In this document: positions 13,221 through 16,178 of the stretch, piece after piece | Layout of the letters: the number at the start of each line of letters is the position of its first letter | How positions within the stretch are numbered: position 1 is the stretch's first letter | Source of the DNA: Bacteroidales bacterium | GTDB taxonomy: Bacteria > Bacteroidota > Bacteroidia > Bacteroidales > WCHB1-69 | Assembly: GCA_012838875.1 (NCBI GenBank) | Contig: DUOL01000206.1 | Span: forward strand, 1-16,178 | DNA length: 16,178 bases | Direction: 5' to 3' | Program-made: the position numbers and the translations under genes | Notes under the pieces: model-generated | Databases searched by the model: none | What the model was told of the DNA's origin: nothing | Seen by the model: only the letters and a program-made list of their open reading frames with translations

Positions 13221-15734
13221 TTACTCCTCAAGATTTTCAGTAGTCGTATCGTTATTTTCGGTTACATTATCTTCTTCTTCGTCATCATCAGGTTCTTCTT
13301 TAGGTACACAGGTTACGGCGGCAATTTGGTCATCTGTATTCAATTCAATGAGTTTCACTCCTTGTGTAGCTCTTCCCATAATGCGAAGCGTATCAACATG
13401 CAAACGAATGGTCAATCCTGAGCGATTAATAATCATTAAATCATCATTATCGGTTACATTTTCTATAGCAATAAGACCTCCTGTTTTTTCGGTAATGCTA
13501 ATCGTTTTCACTCCTTTTCCGCCTCGGTTCGTGATTCGATAATCATCTAATAATGAGCGTTTCCCAAATCCATTTTCGGAAACAACGAGTATAGTTTGGT
13601 CAGGATTATCAATACAAATCATGCCGACTACAAAGTCGTCGTCATTAGCTAAGGTAATCCCTTTAACACCTGAGGCATTTCGTCCCATGGGGCGTACATT
13701 TTTCTCATTAAAACGTACCGCTTTTCCTGAGTTCAGAGCCAGCATAATTTCATTTTCCCCGTTAGTAAGTTTTGCTTCAAGAAGGTGGTCATTTTCGCGA
13801 ATAGTAATAGCGTTAATACCGTTCACGCGTGGGCGGGAGTATGCTTCGAGCGAAGTTTTTTTAATTATACCTTTTTCGGTGCAAAGAATGATATAATTAT
13901 TATTGATATATTCGTCATCGGTAAGGTCATGCACATTGATGACGGCTTTTATTTTGTCGTCACTTTCAATATTCAGCAAGTTTTGGATAGCACGACCTTT
14001 CGAGGTTTTACTACCTTCCGGGATTTCGTAGACACGAAGCCAGAAGCACTTTCCTTTTTCAGTAAAGAAGAGTAAATAGTTGTGATTCGTTGCGATGTAA
14101 AGGTGTTCGATAAAGTCTTCATCTCTTGAGGAGCCGCCTCTTGAGCCTTTCCCGCCTCGATTTTGCACTTTATATTCCGATGAAGAGGTGCGTTTAATAT
14201 ATCCTAAGTGTGAAATTGTAATAACAACTTCCGTATCCGGAATCGTATCTTCAATTTTGAAATCGGTTGCTGAAAATTCTATTCGAGAGCGTCTTTCGTC
14301 TCCGTATTTTTGTTTAACTTCGTTAAGTTCATCTTTAATAATCTGCATTCTAAGGCTCTCTTCGGCAAGCACACGGTTTAGATATTCGATTAATTTTTGC
14401 AGTTCGTCATATTCATTTTGTAATTTCTCGCGTTCTAAACCGGTCAGTTGTCTAAGTCGCATTTCAATAATTGCACGAGCTTGAATGTCAGTGAATTGCC
14501 ATTTTTCCATTAAGCCGATGCGAGCATCTTCGGGCGTTGCCGATGCACGTATTAAGGCAATAATCTCATCTATAAAATCGAGAGCTTTCAGGTAGCCTTC
14601 TAAGATATGGGCACGTTCTTGAGCTTTTCGCAAGTCATATTGAGATCTACGCACTACAACATCGTGGCGATGTTTAACATATTGTTTGATGAGGTCTTTT
14701 AAATTCAATGTCATGGGGCGTCCGTTCACTAACGCAACGTTATTGATATTAAAAGAGGCTTGTAGGGCAGTATATTGGTACAATTTATTAAGAACGATAT
14801 TCGGGATAGCTTCGCGTTTAAGTTCATAGACTATTTGCGTTCCGTTTCTACGGTTTGACAGGTCTTCGATATTGCTAATTCCGTCAATTTTTCCTTCTTT
14901 AACAAGTTCCACCGTTCGTTTTATCATGTCGGACGGATTAACGAGGTAGGGGATAGAGGTAACGATGATTTGAGTTTTTCCGTTTACTTCTTCTATTGTA
15001 GCGTCCCCACGAAGCACGACACGTCCGCGTCCGGTTTCAAAAGCTTCTTTCACGCCGTCGTAGCCGTAAATTGTACAGCCTGTCGGGAAATCCGGTGCTT
15101 TTATGTATTGCATTAGCTCCTCGACCGTAATATCATTATTATCAATATAAGCCGTAATTCCGTCACAACACTCGGAGAGATTATGGGGAGCCATATTGGT
15201 TGCCATTCCTACTGCAATTCCTGAAGCGCCATTGATTAAAAGATTAGGAATTTTACCGGGCAATACGGTAGGTTCTTCAAGAGAATCATCGAAATTAGTG
15301 CGGAAATCAACCGTCTCCTTCTTTATATCTTCGAGCATCTCTTCGGCAATTTTACGCATTCTTGCTTCCGTATAACGCATCGCAGCAGGGCTATCACCGT
15401 CAATAGAACCAAAGTTCCCTTGTCCGTCAACAAAAGGATAACGTAAAGACCAGTCTTGAGCCATACGAACCATCGAATCGTACACTGCCGTATCTCCGTG
15501 AGGGTGATATTTCCCTAAAACTTCACCGACTATTCTCGCTGATTTTTTATGAGGTTTTGACGAAGTGATGCCCATATCGTACATGGCATATAAGATTCTT
15601 CGGTGTACCGGCTTAAATCCGTCTCGCGTATCGGGGAGTGCCCGAGACATTATCACTGACATTGAATAGTCAATGTATGCCTTTTTCATTTGCGACTCAA
15701 TATTTACCGAAATAATTTTTTCTTCTCCTATCAT
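13221..15734 (-). CDS. gyrA: DNA gyrase subunit A
   Basis: GyrA is the DNA breakage-reunion subunit of gyrase, which adds negative supercoils with GyrB. The 837 residues include the N-terminal winged-helix and tower region, with catalytic Arg120-Tyr121 in AAMRYTEARM and the conserved DGQGNFGSIDGDSPA just before it. The quinolone-determining region reads HPHGDTAVYDSMVRM, with Thr82 and Asp86 at the E. coli Ser83 and Asp87 positions. The C-terminal beta-pinwheel begins with the GyrA box (QNRGGKGSRG from Gln524), which marks it as GyrA rather than ParC; a second RGGKG occurs near residue 735. The tail is acidic (EEPDDDEEED to the end). ATG 15732-15734 gives the standard MIGEEKIISVNIE start. A TAnnTTTG promoter element lies 55 bases upstream. 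It heads a five-gene run. Confidence 0.98.
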   Translation of the reverse strand: MIGEEKIISVNIESQMKKAYIDYSMSVIMSRALPDTRDGFKPVHRRILYAMYDMGITSSKPHKKSARIVGEVLGKYHPHGDTAVYDSMVRMAQDWSLRYPFVDGQGNFGSIDGDSPAAMRYTEARMRKIAEEMLEDIKKETVDFRTNFDDSLEEPTVLPGKIPNLLINGASGIAVGMATNMAPHNLSECCDGITAYIDNNDITVEELMQYIKAPDFPTGCTIYGYDGVKEAFETGRGRVVLRGDATIEEVNGKTQIIVTSIPYLVNPSDMIKRTVELVKEGKIDGISNIEDLSNRRNGTQIVYELKREAIPNIVLNKLYQYTALQASFNINNVALVNGRPMTLNLKDLIKQYVKHRHDVVVRRSQYDLRKAQERAHILEGYLKALDFIDEIIALIRASATPEDARIGLMEKWQFTDIQARAIIEMRLRQLTGLEREKLQNEYDELQKLIEYLNRVLAEESLRMQIIKDELNEVKQKYGDERRSRIEFSATDFKIEDTIPDTEVVITISHLGYIKRTSSSEYKVQNRGGKGSRGGSSRDEDFIEHLYIATNHNYLLFFTEKGKCFWLRVYEIPEGSKTSKGRAIQNLLNIESDDKIKAVINVHDLTDDEYINNNYIILCTEKGIIKKTSLEAYSRPRVNGINAITIRENDHLLEAKLTNGENEIMLALNSGKAVRFNEKNVRPMGRNASGVKGITLANDDDFVVGMICIDNPDQTILVVSENGFGKRSLLDDYRITNRGGKGVKTISITEKTGGLIAIENVTDNDDLMIINRSGLTIRLHVDTLRIMGRATQGVKLIELNTDDQIAAVTCVPKEEPDDDEEEDNVTENNDTTTENLEE

Positions 15735-15779
15735 TTTTTATAAGTTTTTGTAATAGATAAAACGCTGTTTTTTAATAGT

Positions 15780-15944
15780 TTACAATTGACAAAAGTAAGA
15801 TACGAAAATACAAAAAAAAACGATGTAGTTGTCTTTTTTTTCTACCTTTTTTTCACCTTTTTTTGTTAAAATCTCAAACGGAAATCCAATAATCGTCCGC
15901 ATAATCCGACAAATAGCCTGTGGGCTTTTAGCAGTTTTTCTCAT
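15780..15944 (-). other. Possible 54-codon small ORF upstream of gyrA (doubtful)
   Basis: The 330-base stretch between the gyrA ATG and the GC-rich repeat (15735-16063) holds the gyrA promoter element and one minus-strand frame from ATG 15942-15944 to TAA 15780-15782. It begins MRKTAKSPQAICRIMRTIIG and continues FPFEILTKKGEKKVEKK. The first 33 residues have ordinary composition and are less AT-rich than the flanks. The rest comes from A- and T-runs, and the frame covers the gyrA -7 element, which argues against a conserved gene. No family is recognised. It could be a conserved leader, a remnant or chance. The remainder (15945-16063) is AT-rich with nothing convincing. Confidence 0.2.
15790..15797 (-). 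promoter_or_regulatory. Bacteroidota -7 promoter element for gyrA
   Basis: The minus strand reads TACTTTTG here, matching TAnnTTTG, which predicts a start near 15783 and a leader of about 50 bases before the gyrA ATG. A TTTG sits upstream but closer than the usual -33 spacing, so the -33 element is uncertain. Confidence 0.5.
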
Positions 15945-16063
15945 TTTCCCGTAATGTTTATATAAAGTCTTAATAATCAGCTATATATATTATTTCTCTG
16001 TTTTTTGTCTATTACAAAAATGTGTAAAAAAGAGGAGTATAAGAATAATTGTAATTTTCTTTT

Positions 16064-16178
16064 GGGCGTGTCCCGTTCGCTGACGCTCACGGGTCGGCGC
16101 CCGGTTCCAAGTCCGCGGGCACAAGCCGTGGGGACGCAAGGCGGCAAAAAGAGCTTACAAGCTCGCTTTTTTGCCGCC
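16064..16178. repeat. GC-rich palindromic interspersed repeat, copy 2 (cut by the window end, inverted)
   Basis: This block is the reverse-complement counterpart of 8561-8674. By eye it differs at about 14 of 115 positions, including a one-base indel. The last part, from CAAGCCGTGGGGACGC (16122-16137) to the end, has a single difference and includes the same hairpin GCGGCAAAAA GAGCTT AC AAGCTC GC TTTTTT GCCGC. The short stem is CCCGT (16072-16076) / ACGGG (16089-16093) here, where copy 1 has CCCCT / AGGGG. The other half of the palindrome should lie beyond base 16178. Confidence 0.85.

Noticed and set aside
13221..15734. ParC (topoisomerase IV subunit A) instead of GyrA
   Set aside because: A GyrA box (QNRGGKG) opens the C-terminal domain, and length, acidic tail and MIGEEKIISVNIE start fit GyrA.
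16020..16178. Plus-strand frame from ATG 16020 open to the window end, beginning MCKKEEYKNNC
   Set aside because: Most of it is translation of repeat copy 2; the equivalent frame is not kept in copy 1, and no family is recognised.

Overview
The window is AT-rich DNA that looks like Bacteroidota, probably Bacteroidales. Several intergenic regions carry the Bacteroidota -7 promoter element TAnnTTTG, and canonical Shine-Dalgarno sites are weak or absent. The gene families also fit: a GyrA with an acidic tail followed by secreted TPR proteins, a YraN-type protein, and a PnuC-type transporter. No phage, CRISPR array, tRNA, rRNA or transposase gene is visible. Species-level placement is not possible from this sequence alone.

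Layout. (1) Positions 1-3265, minus strand: a PnuC-like transporter, a 767-residue unrecognised membrane-anchored protein, and the first 27 codons of a YraN/UPF0102 protein that runs off the left edge. (2) Positions 3356-8444, plus strand: a tight four-gene unit of a TetR-family regulator, a 12-TM RND/MMPL exporter, a secreted LolA-like protein and a DUF1302-like outer-membrane beta-barrel. The last three genes are separated by single bases. (3) Positions 8512-8676: a GC-rich, strongly palindromic repeat between two convergent transcription units. (4) Positions 8692-15797, minus strand: a five-gene run of gyrA, two paralogous secreted TPR proteins, rimO and a DjlA-like TerB/J-domain protein. 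(5) Positions 15798-16178: an AT-rich leader, then a second, inverted, window-truncated copy of the GC-rich repeat.

How the genes work together. The TetR/MMPL/LolA-like/barrel set has one part for each envelope layer (inner membrane pump, periplasmic carrier, outer-membrane barrel). It is best read as a trans-envelope transport system for a lipid or other hydrophobic molecule, with a self-regulating repressor whose probable operator is the 19-base palindrome at 3391-3409. The gyrA-led run combines DNA topology, ribosomal protein S12 modification and a membrane J-domain co-chaperone with two TPR proteins of unknown role.

Most notable: the two copies of the GC-rich repeat differ at about 14 positions, and two of those differences form a compensatory pair in a short stem. 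This suggests selection, or copying, of a folded structure rather than of a protein. One copy sits where a bidirectional terminator would be expected.
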